From Siphonodentalium dalli (Eukaryota; Mollusca; Scaphopoda; Gadilida; Siphonodentaliidae): a stretch of 64,000 nt of DNA. Every line of letters begins with the position of its first letter. Within the stretch, counting starts at the first letter, position 1. The notes under the pieces are model-generated. The model did no database searches and had not been told where the DNA came from. It saw only the letters and a list, made by a program, of their open reading frames with translations. Both the position numbers and the translations under genes were made by a program. Positions 12,194-24,316 of the stretch are shown piece after piece. Location of the stretch: assembly GCA_032622095.1 (NCBI GenBank), contig CP136062.1, positions 11,189,710 to 11,253,709 on the forward strand. Reading direction: 5' to 3'.

Positions 12194-14865
12194 AAGTTTT
12201 TATTGATCAAGATTAAATGTATATAAATATTGTAACAAGATTTGCAAAAAAAGATCACACACTAACTCTTTCATCCCCATCTATCAGTAACTTGCATACA
12301 TCCTTTCGCTCACATGCTCTTTCACTCATAGCGTTTATAATTCGATACTTCGATGACGGTTGGTGTTTATTTTGTGGATACTTGTCAGCGCACAAACCAC
12401 GGCGTTCATAATTTGACACTTCGAAGACGGTTGGTGTTTATTTTGTGGAATATTGTCAGGGCACAAACCACAGTGTTTATAATTCGATTCTTCGATGCCG
12501 GTTGGTATTTATTTTATGGATACTTGTCAGCGCACAATCCACATTGTTTATAATTCGATACTTCGATTCCGGTTGGTGATTATTTTGTGGATACTTCTCA
12601 GCGCACAAATCACAGCATTTATAATTCGATACTTCGATGCCGGTTGGTGTTTATTTTGTGGATACTTGTCAGCGCACAAACCACAGCGTTTATAATTTGA
12701 TACTTCGATGACGGTTGGTGTTTGTTTTGTTGATAATTGTCAGCGCACAAACCACAGTGTTTATAATTTGATACATCGAATCCGGTTTGTATTTATTTTG
12801 TGGAAACTTGTCACCGTACAAACCATAGCGTTTATAATTTTATACGTCGATGCCGTTTTGTGTTTATATTGTGGATACTTGTCAGCGCTTAAGCCATAGT
12901 GTTTATAAATTGATACTTCGATGACGGTTGGTGTTTATTTTGTGGATACTTGTCAGCGCACAAACCACAGCGTTTATAATTTGATACTTCGAAGCCGATT
13001 TGTGTTTATATTGTGGATACTTGTCAGCGCACATACCACAGCGTTTATAATTTGATACTTCGATGCCGGTTGGTATTTATTGTGTGGATATTTGTCAGCG
13101 CACAAACCACATTGTTTATAATTTGATACTTCGATGTCGGTTGGTCTTAATTTCGTGGATACTTGTTTGTGCATAAACCATAGCGTTTATGATTTGATAC
13201 TTCGCTGACGGTTGATATTTATTTTAGGGATACTTGTCAGCGCACAAACCATAGCGTTTATTATTTGATACTTCGATGCCGGTTGGTGTTTATTTTGTGG
13301 ATAATTGTCAACGCACAAACCACAGTGTTTATAATTTGATACATCGAATCCGGTTTGTATTTATTTTGTGGAAACTTGTCACCGTACAAACCATAGCGTT
13401 TATAATTTTATACGTCGATGCCGTTTTGTGTTTATATTGTGGATACTTGTCAGCGCTTAAGCCATAGTGTTTATAAATTGATACTTCGATGACGGTTGGT
13501 GTTTATTTTGTGGATACTTGTCAGCGCACAAACCACAGCGTTTATAATTTGATACTTCGAAGCCGATTTGTGTTTATATTGTGGATACTTGTCAGCGCAC
13601 ATACCACAGCGTTTATAATTTGATACTTCGATGTCGGTTGGTATTTATTGTGTGGATACTTGTCAGCGCACAAACCACATTGTTTATAATTTGATACTTC
13701 GATGTCGGTTGGTGTTTATTTCGTGGATACTTGTTTGTGCATAAACCATAGCGTTTATAATTTGATACTTCGCTGACGGTTGATATTTATTTTAGGGATA
13801 CTTGTCAGCGCACAAACCATAGCGTTTATTATTCGATACTTCGATGACCGTTGGTGTTTATTTTCTGGATACTTGTCAGCGCACAAACCACAGTGTTTAT
13901 AATTCGATACTTCGATGCCGGTTGGTATTTATTGAGTGGATACTTGTCAGTGCACAAACCATAGCGTTTATAATTGTTACTCCGATGACGGTTGGTATTT
14001 ATTGTGTGGATACTTATCAGCGCACAAACCATAGCGTTTATAATTTGATACTTCGATGCCGATTGGTGTTTTTGTTGTTGATACTTGTCAGCGCACAAAC
14101 CATAGCGTTTATTATTTGATACTTCGATGACCGTTGGTGTTTATTTTCTGGATACTTGTCAGCGCACAAACCACAGTGTTTATAATTCGATACTTCGATG
14201 CCGGTTGGTATGTATTGAGTGGATACTTGTCAGTGCACAAACCATAGCGTTTATAATTTGATACTTCGATGCCGGTTGGTGTTTATTTTGTGGATACTTG
14301 TCAGCGCACAAACCATAGCGTTTATAATTTGATACTTCGATGCCGGTTGGTGTTTATTTTGTGGATACTTGTCAGCGCACAAACCGCAGCGTTTGTAACT
14401 TGATACGTCGAATCCGGTTTGTGTTTATTTTGTGGATACTTGTCAGCGAAAAACCATAGCGTTTATACTTCGATACTTCGATGGCGGTTGGTATTTATTT
14501 CGTGGATAGTTGTCAGCACACAAACCACAGCGTTTATAATTTGATACTTCGATGACGGTTGGTGTTTATTTTGTAGATACTTGTCAGCGCACAAACCACA
14601 GCGTTTATAATTCGATATTTCGATGCCGGTTGGTGTTTATGTTGTGGATAATTGTCAGCGAAAAACCATAGCGTTTATACTTCGATACTTCGATGGCGGT
14701 TGGTATTTATTTTGTCGATACTTGTCAGCGCACAAACCACATCGTTTATAATTTGATATTTCGATGATGGTTGGTGTTTATTTTGTGGATACTGGTCAGC
14801 GCACAAACCACAGCGTTTATGATTTGATACTTCGAATCCTGTTGGTGTTTATTTTGTGGATTGGT
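12030..14865. repeat. 71-bp minisatellite array, ~37 copies
   Basis: The unit contains GCGTTTATAATTTGATACTT, then GATGCCGGTTGG, then TGTGGATACTTGTCAGCGC, then ACAAACCA. Units hold 70-71 bp with point variation. Higher-order duplications are visible: an 8-unit block (568 bp) at ~12709-13276 repeats at 13277-13844, and a 4-unit block (283 bp) near 13830 repeats near 14113. The array is interrupted at 12172-12327 by a retro-insertion. The start is separated from the larger satellite by only a few tens of bases. Confidence 0.95.
12157..12342 (-). mobile_element. Poly(A)-tailed retro-insertion inside the 71-bp array
   Basis: An unrelated ~156-bp segment interrupts the array. It is flanked by the 15-bp direct repeat ATAGCGTTTATAATT (12157-12171 and 12328-12342). 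On the minus strand it ends in an AATAAA signal (12204-12199), six more bases, then a tail of about 22 A. That is the structure of an L1-type retrotransposed RNA 3' end: a processed pseudogene fragment or a 5'-truncated SINE/LINE. The array itself contains near-identical words, so the duplication length is approximate. The parent transcript is unknown. Confidence 0.75.
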
Positions 14866-14924
14866 GCAGATTAAAAATTATAATTTACTATCTGATCCTT
14901 TAAAATATATAAATTTATAATTAT

Positions 14925-15000
14925 CCACACCCAAGTGGTAGAACAGGTTGCCCTGCAAAACGGTAAAGAGTGTTCGGGTTTCAATCATTTTCAGAAAAGT
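14925..15000 (+). other. tRNA-like pseudo-promoter sequence
   Basis: AAGTGGTAGAACA resembles a tRNA A box, GGGTTTCAATC a B box, and CCTGCAAAAC a Cys-like anticodon loop on a TTGCC/GGTAA stem. The acceptor stem and variable region do not fold well. It is more likely a tRNA-derived SINE head or a decayed tRNA than a working gene. Confidence 0.3.
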
Positions 15001-15207
15001 TTCATATCAAAGGACCGACCACATGACTGATATATCGTGGTGAAAATCAATTGGGACATAACCGGCACTGTGATCGCAATCACAAATACAAAGTTAGGAC
15101 GCTGACAGCAAAGATGGGAAATGCTAATATTGATGATCCGCTGTCTGGGGAAAGTGATGCAGAATATATTTTCGATATGAACACCACAAAACAACCGATG
15201 ACCATTA

Positions 15208-17150
15208 TTGTTTGACATCGAAATAAATGGAACTGTGACCAGACTGATAGCTGAATAAGGTGCTGGTATAAATGTGATCGATAAACGTGACTTTAGTAAC
15301 ATGTCTTCACAACCAATTCTTACGAAATCAGAAACTAAGTTATTTCCGTATGGATCAACACAATCCATGAGTACAATTGATTTATGGCTAAACTGAAATA
15401 GGATGGCTGAGAACTTTCAGACACTTTTCACGTTGTATTCTGCACGTGTGGTTCACTCCTATGATGTGACTCCGCAATCAAGCTCGGGCTGATAACATTT
15501 ACTCAAAATGTTAACACTGTATCAACTGATTGTACAAACAATAATATAATTTCCCCCACAAATGAGTATGAACATCTATTCACAGGAGTTGGACAATTAA
15601 AGGATAAGGACCACAAAGTGCAATTACAACAAATATGCCAATTGACGTGTTTCTGTTAAAATACATTTGAATTATAAATGTGATAGCTAAAGCCTCAGTT
15701 CCTTTGTGACTTAACAGGTGAGGCTCGATTCGTGTGTCGTGTGTCGACAATGGTATTACTCGTATTTAAAAGTCCACATCATGACATTTGAAAAAACATT
15801 TTAGAATATGGATGCAATCAGTTAGAGCCCGAAGCCGCCATCGCACGCCGCCGTCGCAGCCATATTGGTCACAAGCCGTCGCCAGCCATATTATCTCTAA
15901 CGCCAGCCACATTAAAAAATATCCGCCGCCGGAATTGTAAAGTGGCTGACCCGTGTGCATGGGCGTATATGTTAAGTACAACTTTACTGTGAATCGCAAA
16001 GAACTACTGCAATGCCTAATATTGACATACGCGCATGGAAAAGACTAACCCAATGCATGCTTTCATATAACTGCATGGGCGCATCCATTCGGTATTGAAT
16101 GGGTTAAAATATAGATTGTTTATATCGACACGACCCAGTCTCAGACATCGCTGGCATTTGTCAATATATACACATAAGAATAGAAAATAGTTTGAAATAT
16201 TATATATCATTACTATCGGGTTAATCATTCAATGATGCATGCATATGTCGCAAGATGCCAGTGATGACAGTAGTCTGAAGTCGACAGAAGTCCCAATGTA
16301 ACTTATACCGATTAGATGGGAAACTACATCGTATATCCATGCCAGTCCTTCGTGTATTTTCGCCATAATGGAAAAGACCAACACAAAAAGACTACGTGTG
16401 GTCTGGAATTCTTTGGGTTCACCACAAACGCTAAAACAAACGGGATCTATAACCGGGGATTAGGAACAATTCGGAAACGAAAATGATAACATCGCAGCCG
16501 GCTGAGCCGCCATATTTCGTCAGCCACGAACGTCGCGACTGAGCAGGCTTAGCTAGCTAACCAGCCACGAAATCGGTCGAGCCTGCCGCGAAAACTATTT
16601 GTCGTGACTTCGGGGTCTACAATCAGTAAATATGTGAATTATCAACTGATCATTCAATCATGAATCACAATTACATCTGTGTTTTCATTTAACTTGTATA
16701 GATATACTAGTACACACATGAATTAATTTGTTATAGTGAAAAGATCTACGGTATCACAAACAGATTATCAACTAACATTCAGCAGACAATAACCGGCTTG
16801 TCAGTTTGTAACCGATTATGCATGGTCCTCGGGGTGGAATAGTCAACTCCTATCACAGTGCATCTATATCTCTATTTGCGAGTGTCTCTCTATCTGGGTC
16901 TGTTCTATAAACATTAAAAGGGGACCTCCCAGAGGGCTCCAAAGGGGTCCAGCATGAGCCATTGTTTACACAGAAGATACTGGTCCGGGTTAAACATCAA
17001 TAAAGTGATGACGTGGACGTCAAGTGTAGAGGAATGGGAGCGGCAACAAAATCGATTAATATTAATAAACGTGTCCATGCCACGTTGTCATCTGTCGCGC
17101 CATAATTTCGCCATAACATCTCCAGGTATAGATTTTCAGAAATAATGTAC
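15208..17150. repeat. Mosaic repeat block A, paralogous to 21039-24035
   Basis: 15208-15822 matches 21039-21640, and 16628-17150 matches 21645-21750, 22040-22235 and 23800-24000. Homology starts abruptly at TATTGTTTGACATCG in both. Block A differs by a hAT element at 15823-16619 and by holding one copy of the ~96-bp unit (16858-16952) that is amplified in block B. Both blocks keep a minus-strand peptide beginning MDCVDPYGNN (15368 and 21200), but overall nucleotide identity explains that. Confidence 0.8.
15823..16619. mobile_element. Complete non-autonomous hAT-like element (797 bp)
   Basis: The element is bounded by CAATCAGT at 15815-15822 and 16620-16627, an exact 8-bp target duplication. 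The termini are inverted: TAGAGCCCGAAGCC at the left and, on the complement of the right end, TAGACCCCGAAG. Eight-bp duplications and TAG/CAG-type ends are characteristic of hAT transposons. The orthologous position in block B (near 21640) lacks it and so is the empty site. It has no transposase gene. The subterminal regions are rich in CAGCC, GCCGCC and GCCACGAA motifs, plausible transposase-binding sites. Confidence 0.8.
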
Positions 17151-18972
17151 CATTAGCGTCATTTGCGTCTCGGGGAATTTCTTGACAATTTTGTCGCAAT
17201 ATTTTCCATGCATATATAATTAGTTCATTTTTTTAATCTAGTGCGTTATCAACAAAGCTTTACGGCTGTTTCCAACAACATAGTCCGTTGAATAATGTAG
17301 AATGTTTAAGAAATGACTTACATATCGGTTGTGGTCATTGAATTTTGACCGGCAGAGTAATTAAACAAAGTGTGTGTATCCAATGACCAAAATCGATCTT
17401 CAAGTCATTCCTTATAATCATTACGAAACTTTATGTTAACCGTAAGGCGAAATGTACTGATTCCTACGGGTGCTAATTGTGTGAATGTAGGGGTGTGTGA
17501 TAATAGTAGAAAAACACACCAGTTTCAATTTGTCAGGTAATACAGGACATGCAGCTAGATAGTGACTGCATAAAAGTATGACAATTCAATATATACCGTG
17601 AATTGCAGTCACTGGGTCAACACGATGCTTTAAATTTCCGTTCGTTATGCCCCCTCACATTGGTTGTTATTGAGATAGTTATGGTCGTAACTGTACTACT
17701 TCATTCAGTGTGTGTATTTATTAATGACACAGCAGGTGACGTAATATGGCATGCGCTCGACCCGTGTGATGAAGGACAGTAGTGTATAGAGAAGAGCAAC
17801 ACGTGATCTTACTAAAAGGTAGTTATTGAAAGACTAACTAAGTTATAGGTTAGTAACTATTTCTAGGCATGCATTATAGTCAGGCTAACTATTTCTATTT
17901 TAGTAACTATTTTGTGTCTTTGGCGATTGAGCGAATAACTTCATATTCCATGGCGTGTGTCGGGTAGGTGCATTGACATGCTCATACATAACCAGATCAG
18001 ACTATTTGGACGCAATAGCTTCTTTTTATACCGTTACAACTGCCTTCTATATTTAATACGGCAGTTGTAGGGCGTACATTTATTAACGCATACATATTGC
18101 AGTTGGATATTCGTACATATGTTTTATACCCGCCCCCACAAGGAGTATTTTGTCCGAGCTTTTATTCCTACATTTTTCGGTAATTTGTTTTTAAACTTGG
18201 CACATATAATATTTTCCATTTTCGGTCGCCATTTTGGCTGCCATCTTATACAGAGATAATCACATTTCTTCCAAAACTCTCGTGGTGCCTAGTCTTGTAG
18301 ATAACACCGGCCATGTTGGACGCCATCTGTATTGTGTTTACCAAGCCAACGTTTGTTCAAGATAACATTTCCCAAATGAATCTGTATGTCACAATGAATA
18401 ACAAAGTGGGGTGAGTTAAATTATGGCAGGGGACTCGGCTCATTGTTCCGGCTCCAGTACTAAGTGTGCGATCGAATAAACTACCAAGAAAAGTAAATTA
18501 GTTTTCGATTTGTAGTCATATTCAGCGGGAAATCAGAACCTAATCGCGACTGCTATAGACGTTTGTTGGTCATATGTATCAAAATAATCACTTACTAGCT
18601 GATAACAAAGTGAAACGACCGATTATTTGACGTCATGAAGTAAAGATATATCGATTGGACAATTTCATTGGGTTGCCAGCGTTTGGGGGGGGGGCGTAAA
18701 TTTCACAATAGTAAGTGATTATGTATGGGTTAAGCATGCCAATATCATATATCTGATAGACAGATACCTCAGACAGTTTTTAGTGTTGGGGCCATGTGGA
18801 TATTTTAATAAGCGCCCAAGATATTGGCATTTGTTGGTCAGAAAAATTATGAAAAGTCGTTTTTATTCTGAAAATCTCCTAATGGTCTTAATAGGACTCG
18901 TTCTTCTTTTATTATCTGTCTTCTGATTTACCATTTAACTTAATTGACCCCAATCAATAATATACCATTCCT
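17151..18972. other. Unique-looking stretch, no gene seen
   Basis: No convincing reading frame or splice-framed exon. A G-run sits at 18687-18697. GCCATTTTGGC-type sequences near 18230 (CGCCATTTTGGCTGCC) resemble YY1-type sites, but there is no gene model to attach them to. Confidence 0.3.
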
Positions 18973-19913
18973 ATGTCAATTTAAAGGTCTTTGTGGTCCC
19001 GTTTTCACCAACATTTGATGGAGTCAAAATAAAGGATTATGTTCAGTTATATTAGTAATAACAGCAACCGAGTCCATTGACGCACACTTTTAACAGTATA
19101 ATTCATGGTGGATTATGTTAGAAATAAAAAAAATGTGAACTTTATAGATATTTAAATTTTTTTTATTTTACTTACATTGGTCCAAGAATACGATACGAAT
19201 ATGTGAATGCGTACTGAACACTATGAATAATGATGTACTATACAAAATAGTCATATTTGTTGAGTGTTCATTGAAAAATTTACTTTGAACCAGTTGTTGA
19301 CAAATGCTATAGTAACTTGCATAACATGGTTGACTAGAGCTAGCAGTTTACGTGTCACCTTTTTCATGTCTTATGTCCAGTCCGGTGTGGATGACTATAA
19401 GCTGGTGGTTAGTGAATATCTGTTTGACATAAATAGTGTGATGGTGTGGTACGGTATGATTGAAGCTTAACATTATATTGTCAACATGTGTCACTTCACA
19501 CCACACTGACCATAGCTAACACACAACCTCTAGCTTCCAGCCAGCCACGTTTAAGCAAGTAAATCAACCATTTGCCAACTGGTTCTAATTAAAATTTTCA
19601 GCACACTCAAGAAATATAAATATTTGTTTATAGTACATCATTTTTCATAGTGTTCAGCACACATGTCTATTTTAGATTCTTAGATATGGTCTTTGTTATT
19701 CTTGGACCAATGTGAGTAAAATAAATTTATAAAAATCTCCATAAAGTTCACATTTTTTATCTCTAACAAAATCCACCATGAAGTATACTCTTAAAATGTT
19801 GCATCAATGGGCATGATTGCTGTGATTACTAGTCTTAGTGAACAGAATCCTTTATTTGGACTCTATCATTATTTTTATAAATTGGGTCCACAAAGACCTT
19901 AACTGATCGACAT
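18973..19913. mobile_element. Long inverted-repeat (foldback) element
   Basis: The left arm 18973-19193 and right arm 19696-19913 are inverted copies of about 220 bp, with motifs such as AAAGGTCTTTGTGG and CATTGGTCCAAGAAT on opposite strands. The 500-bp spacer contains a 68-codon frame (19264-19470) that is not recognised. Arm identity is roughly 75-80% by eye, so it is old. No target duplication could be assigned. Confidence 0.65.
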
Positions 19914-20062
19914 CCTGTTGCACGTGTGAGGTAACTTCGTCAGTCTGTCTATACTGCTATTACCTCAACATCACAAAATGTATACTATACAATTCCAATG
20001 TATTTTTGAAAAGTAAAAAGTTCAATGTGAAAATCATGGGTATGTCTTTCGAGTAAGAATAC

Positions 20063-20188
20063 ACTAACCCTAACTCTAACCCCAACTCTAGCACTAACCC
20101 TAACCCCAACCCTAACCCTAACCCTATCCCTAACCCTAACCCTAACCTAGCCCCTAACCCTAACCCTAGCCATAACCCTAACCCTAAC
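20063..20188. repeat. Interstitial telomere-like (CCCTAA)n tract
   Basis: About 21 hexamers, mostly CCCTAA with variants such as CTCTAA, CCCCAA and CCTAGC. Read on the minus strand they are TTAGGG, the telomere repeat of vertebrates and many lophotrochozoans. The degeneracy and flanking unique sequence show an internal relic rather than a chromosome end. Confidence 0.9.
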
Positions 20189-20244
20189 ACATATGGTGCG
20201 TGGTTTTCTGTATTATTACATGAAGGATATACCGAATAATGCAT

Positions 20245-20330
20245 TAAGTATAGACAGGGTTAATTAGTTCCATCTGCCGTGATATGGCCTGGTGGCTAAA
20301 ACGAAATTAAACCTTCAATCAATCAATAAT
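20245..20330 (+). mobile_element. SINE-like 3' tail
   Basis: CTGCCGTGATAT, then GCTAAAACGAAATTAAACC, then (CAAT)n. It resembles the conserved 3' part of a SINE widespread in gastropods, which usually ends in a tetranucleotide tail. The match is from memory of that motif, and no 5' tRNA-derived head is evident just upstream. Confidence 0.4.
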
Positions 20331-20668
20331 TATTTTCAATATCATTTCTATCTTTCAGATTAACGGACGCTCTCTTCACGTGCAATATAACTGGATAAAG
20401 GAACCCTTCGTGGGTCTCGATTGTGGATCCGAAATGGGCGATGCTAATTTCTCGAATTCGTATTCACGATTCTACCCACAGAGCCGTAAAATCTAGAGAA
20501 CACACTTCCACGGTTTGCATCTCACCTGTCTGGCAATATGACAACTTGTATCGACGATAGAGACAAGTAGAGCCATCGGGTCGGAAAAAAATCGTCTTCT
20601 ACAACGGAAGCATTGGACCAAGAGTTAACAATGCATTACATACATATATTCATGATGGTATTGCCGAT

Positions 20669-21013
20669 GTGTTACCGTGGAATATAGATTTTCATTTCCG
20701 AAAGTGTCGTACATGTACTAACATGGCCTATACGAATGAGTTACTCCACCAAGGACAGAACGGTGCTTTAAATGGTTGCCCGTATCGGTATAGATGTCGC
20801 AGCGAGTTTCTGGTTGTCACGTATTTGGATGAAATCATCGTTCCAAAGATTACAAATTGGGCTGGACTTAGTAAAAACTTATCAAACAATGTCTTAAAAT
20901 ATCAGATAGAACCTTTCCAAAAGATGGTTAGAGAGGAATACATAGTCCCACATGACATTCGATCAAAGAGTATCATCAGACCAGAAGAAGTCAATTTGAT
21001 GGGTATTCATTAA
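20669..21013 (+). CDS. Unrecognised 114-codon reading frame
   Basis: The frame encodes a protein-like sequence with a possible zinc-binding set: C-x2-C (RKCRTC) followed ~24 residues later by C-x4-C (GCPYRYRC). Residues 50-114 are polar with no membrane segment. It ends exactly where homology to block A begins (21039), so it lies in DNA unique to this copy. It could be a decayed transposon fragment or a partial exon. I cannot assign a family. Confidence 0.25.
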   Translation: MLPWNIDFHFRKCRTCTNMAYTNELLHQGQNGALNGCPYRYRCRSEFLVVTYLDEIIVPKITNWAGLSKNLSNNVLKYQIEPFQKMVREEYIVPHDIRSKSIIRPEEVNLMGIH

Positions 21014-21038
21014 GTGTTTTCCAAATCATGCTTTCTGT

Positions 21039-24035
21039 ATTGTTTGACATCGAAATAAATGGAACTGTGAACAGACTGATAGCTGAATGAGGTGCTGGTA
21101 TAAATGTGATCGATGGACGTGACTTTAATAACATGTCTTCACTACCAATTCTTAAGAAATCAGAAACTAAGTTATTTCCGTATGGATCAACACAATCCAT
21201 GAGTACAATTGATTTATGGCTAAACTGAAATAGGATGACTGAGAACTTTCAGACATTTTTCACGTTGTCTTCTGGATGTGTGGTTCACTCCTATGATGTG
21301 ACTCAACAATCAAGCTCGGACTGATAACATTTGCTCAAAATGATAACTCCATATCAACTGATTGTACATACTCTAACATCTGTCCCCCCCACATGAGTAT
21401 GAACATATATTCACTGGAGTTGGACAATTAAAGGACCACAAAGTGTAATTACAACAAATATGCTAATTGACATGTTTTACGTTAAAATACATTTGAATCA
21501 TAAATAGCCCTAAAAGCCTTAGTTCCTTTGTGACTTAACAGGTTAGGCTCGATTCGTGTGTTTTAGATTGGTCGAAAATGGTATTACTCATAATTTAAAA
21601 GCCTGTTCATGACATTTGAAAACTAATTTTTGAGTATAGATTAAGTTAGTAGATGTGTGCATTATCAACTGATCATTCAACCATGTATCACAATTACATC
21701 TGTGTTTTCATTTAACTTTTATAGATATACTAGTACACACATGCATTAAATTGATATCTTAAGAGTTTTTTTTTAGGCAAAATTATATGCTAATAAAAAG
21801 GTGCATGGTTGATAATATAGAGAAACCTTATGAAGGCAGTATCATAAACCATTTGTGCATATAGTTTTTTCGTATTAGTATATACTCATATCTGTCTTGC
21901 TATGAGCAAATTGTGGAGCAAATTGTTCAAGATAACATCAATGGTACACATTTAACACAAGTATGGATCAATATCGTGAATAAAGGTCAAGTAATGCACA
22001 AAATGTCCCAAATTTGTATGCAACGTCGCCGTCGTGTTATAGTGACCAGATCTACTGTATCACCAACAGATTATCAACTAACATTCAGCAGAAAATAACA
22101 GACATGTCTGTTTGTAACCGATTATTCAGATTAAATGTACTTAAATGTACAATGTTGAAAATAAAACGTCATGGCATCTTCGATATGTATGCCAGAATAT
22201 TGGTCCTCAGGGATGAATAGTCAACTCCTATAGCAGTGCATATATATCTCTATTTGCGAGTGTCTCTCTATCTGTCTGTTCTATAAACACTAACAGGGGA
22301 CCGATCACGGGGCTACATAGGGGTCTAGCAGTGCATCTATATCTCTATTTGTGAGTGTCTCTTTATCTGTCTATGTTATGTAACCACTAACTGGGGACCG
22401 ATCACAGGGCTACAGAGGGGTCTAGCAGTGCATCTATATCTCTATGTGTGAGTGTCTCTTTATCTGTCGGTGTTATGTAACCACTAACAGGGGACCGCCC
22501 AGAGGGCTACAGAGGGGTCTAGCAGTGTATCTATATCACTATTTGTGAGTGTCTCTCTATCTGTCTGTGTTATGTAACCACTAACTGGGGACCGATCACA
22601 GGGCTGCAGAGGGGTCTAGCAGTGCATGTATATCTCTAATTGCGAGTGTGTGTCTATCTGTCTGTTCTATAAACACTAACAGGGGACCGATCACAGTGCT
22701 ACAGAGGGGTCTAGCAGTGCATCTATATCTCTATTTATGAGTGTCTCTCTATCTGTCTGTTCTATAAACACTAACAGGGGACCGATCACAGGGCAACAGA
22801 GGGGTCTAGCAGTGCATCTATATCTCTGTTTGTGAGTGTCTCTTTATCTGTCTGTGTTATGTAACCACTAACAGGGGACCGATCACAGGGCTACAGAGGG
22901 GTCTAGCAGTGCATATATATCTCTAGTTGTGAGTATCTCTTTATCTGTCTGTGTTATGTAAACTCTAACAGGGGACCGATCACAGTGCTACAGAGGGGTC
23001 TAGCAGTGCATCTATATCTCTATTTATGAGTGTCTCTCTATCTGTCTGTTCTATAAACACTAACAGGGGACCGATCACAGGGATACAGGGGGGTCTAGCA
23101 GTGCATCTATATCTCTAGTTGTGAGTATCTCTTTATCTGTCTGTGTTATGTAAACTCTAACAGGGGACCGATCACAGTGCTACAGAGGGGTCTAGCAGTG
23201 CATCTATATCTCTATTTATGAGTGTCTCTCTATCTGTCTGTTCTATAAACACTAACAGTGGACCGATCACAGGGCTACAGAGGGGTCTAGCAGTGCATCT
23301 ATATCTCTATTTGTGAGTGTCTCTTTATCTGTCTGTGTTATGTAACCACTAACAGGGGACCGATCACAGGGCTACAGAGGTGTCTAGCAGTGCATCTATA
23401 TCTATATTTGTGAGTGTCTCTCTATCTGTCTGTGTTATGTAAACACTAACAGGGGACCGATCACAGGGCTGCAGAGGTGTCTAGCAGTGCACCTATATCT
23501 CTATTTGTGAGTGTCTCTTTATCTGTCTGTGTTATGTAAAAACTAACAGGGGATCGATCACAGGGCTACAGAGGGGTCTAGCAGTGCATCTATATCTATA
23601 TTTGTGAGTGTCTCTTTATCTGTCTGTGTTATGTAACCACTAACAGGGGACCGATCACAGGGCTACATAGGGGTCTAGCAGTGCATCTATATATATATTT
23701 GTGAGTGTCTCTTTATCTGTCTGTGTTATGTAAACGCTAACAGGGGACCGATCACAGAGCTACAGAGGGGTCTAGCAGTGCATCTATATCTATATTTGTG
23801 AGTGTCTCTCTATCTGTCTGTTCTATAAACATTAACAGGGGACCGTCCAGAGGGCTCCAAAGGGGTCTAGCATGAGTAATTGTTTACACCGAACATACCG
23901 GTCCAGGTTAAACATCAATAAAGTGACGACCTTGGCGTCAAGTGTAGAGAAATCGGAGCGGCAACACAATCGATTAATATTTTTTGTCGCTGATTCCACC
24001 AAATTGATATGTAATCGTCTCCGTGATGTTGCCAT
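21039..24035. repeat. Mosaic repeat block B, paralogue of block A
   Basis: Relative to block A this copy lacks the hAT insertion, has extra sequence at 21750-22040, and carries an expanded minisatellite at 22230-23870. The final segment (23840-23980) matches 16920-17060, including TCAATAAAGTGA. The order of matching segments is conserved, so the two blocks descend from one mosaic element or a segmental duplication. Confidence 0.75.
22230..23870. repeat. ~96-bp minisatellite, ~17 copies
   Basis: The unit contains TCTAGCAGTGCATCTATATC, GAGTGTCTCTTTATCTGTC and AACAGGGGACCGATCACAGG. Two subtypes alternate irregularly: one with TGTTCTATAAACAC, the other with TGTGTTATGTAACCAC. The paralogous block at 16858-16952 has a single unit, so amplification happened after the blocks diverged. 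Confidence 0.95.
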
Positions 24036-24316
24036 TCACATCATGAGAGGGAGAGAGAGAGTGTGTGTCTCCAAAATCGATAAGAATATTGTTTGTCGCC
24101 AATTTCCACCAAATGTGTTTATAATAGCAGGATGATCAGGTGTCCCACAGGTTAAAGTGATTTGGAACACTCCGTTTGTGGGAATTTGTATTGGCATAGA
24201 TAATACCTTGCTCTTCAGCATGTCGGTCCGTATGTCCGGATCATAACTTCAACATTATTGCGTGAATCAGATGTTTATGGGATTTGGTATGTAATTGAAA
24301 TTTAAGAACACTAATG

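Noticed and set aside
12217-14119. Short frames repeating GYLSAHKP or CQRTNHSVYN words
   Set aside because: By-products of the 71-bp array, present on both strands.
3606-14865. CRISPR-like appearance of regular repeats
   Set aside because: Units are contiguous with no unique spacers, and the DNA is eukaryotic.
20063-20188. True chromosome end
   Set aside because: Degenerate hexamers with ordinary sequence on both sides.
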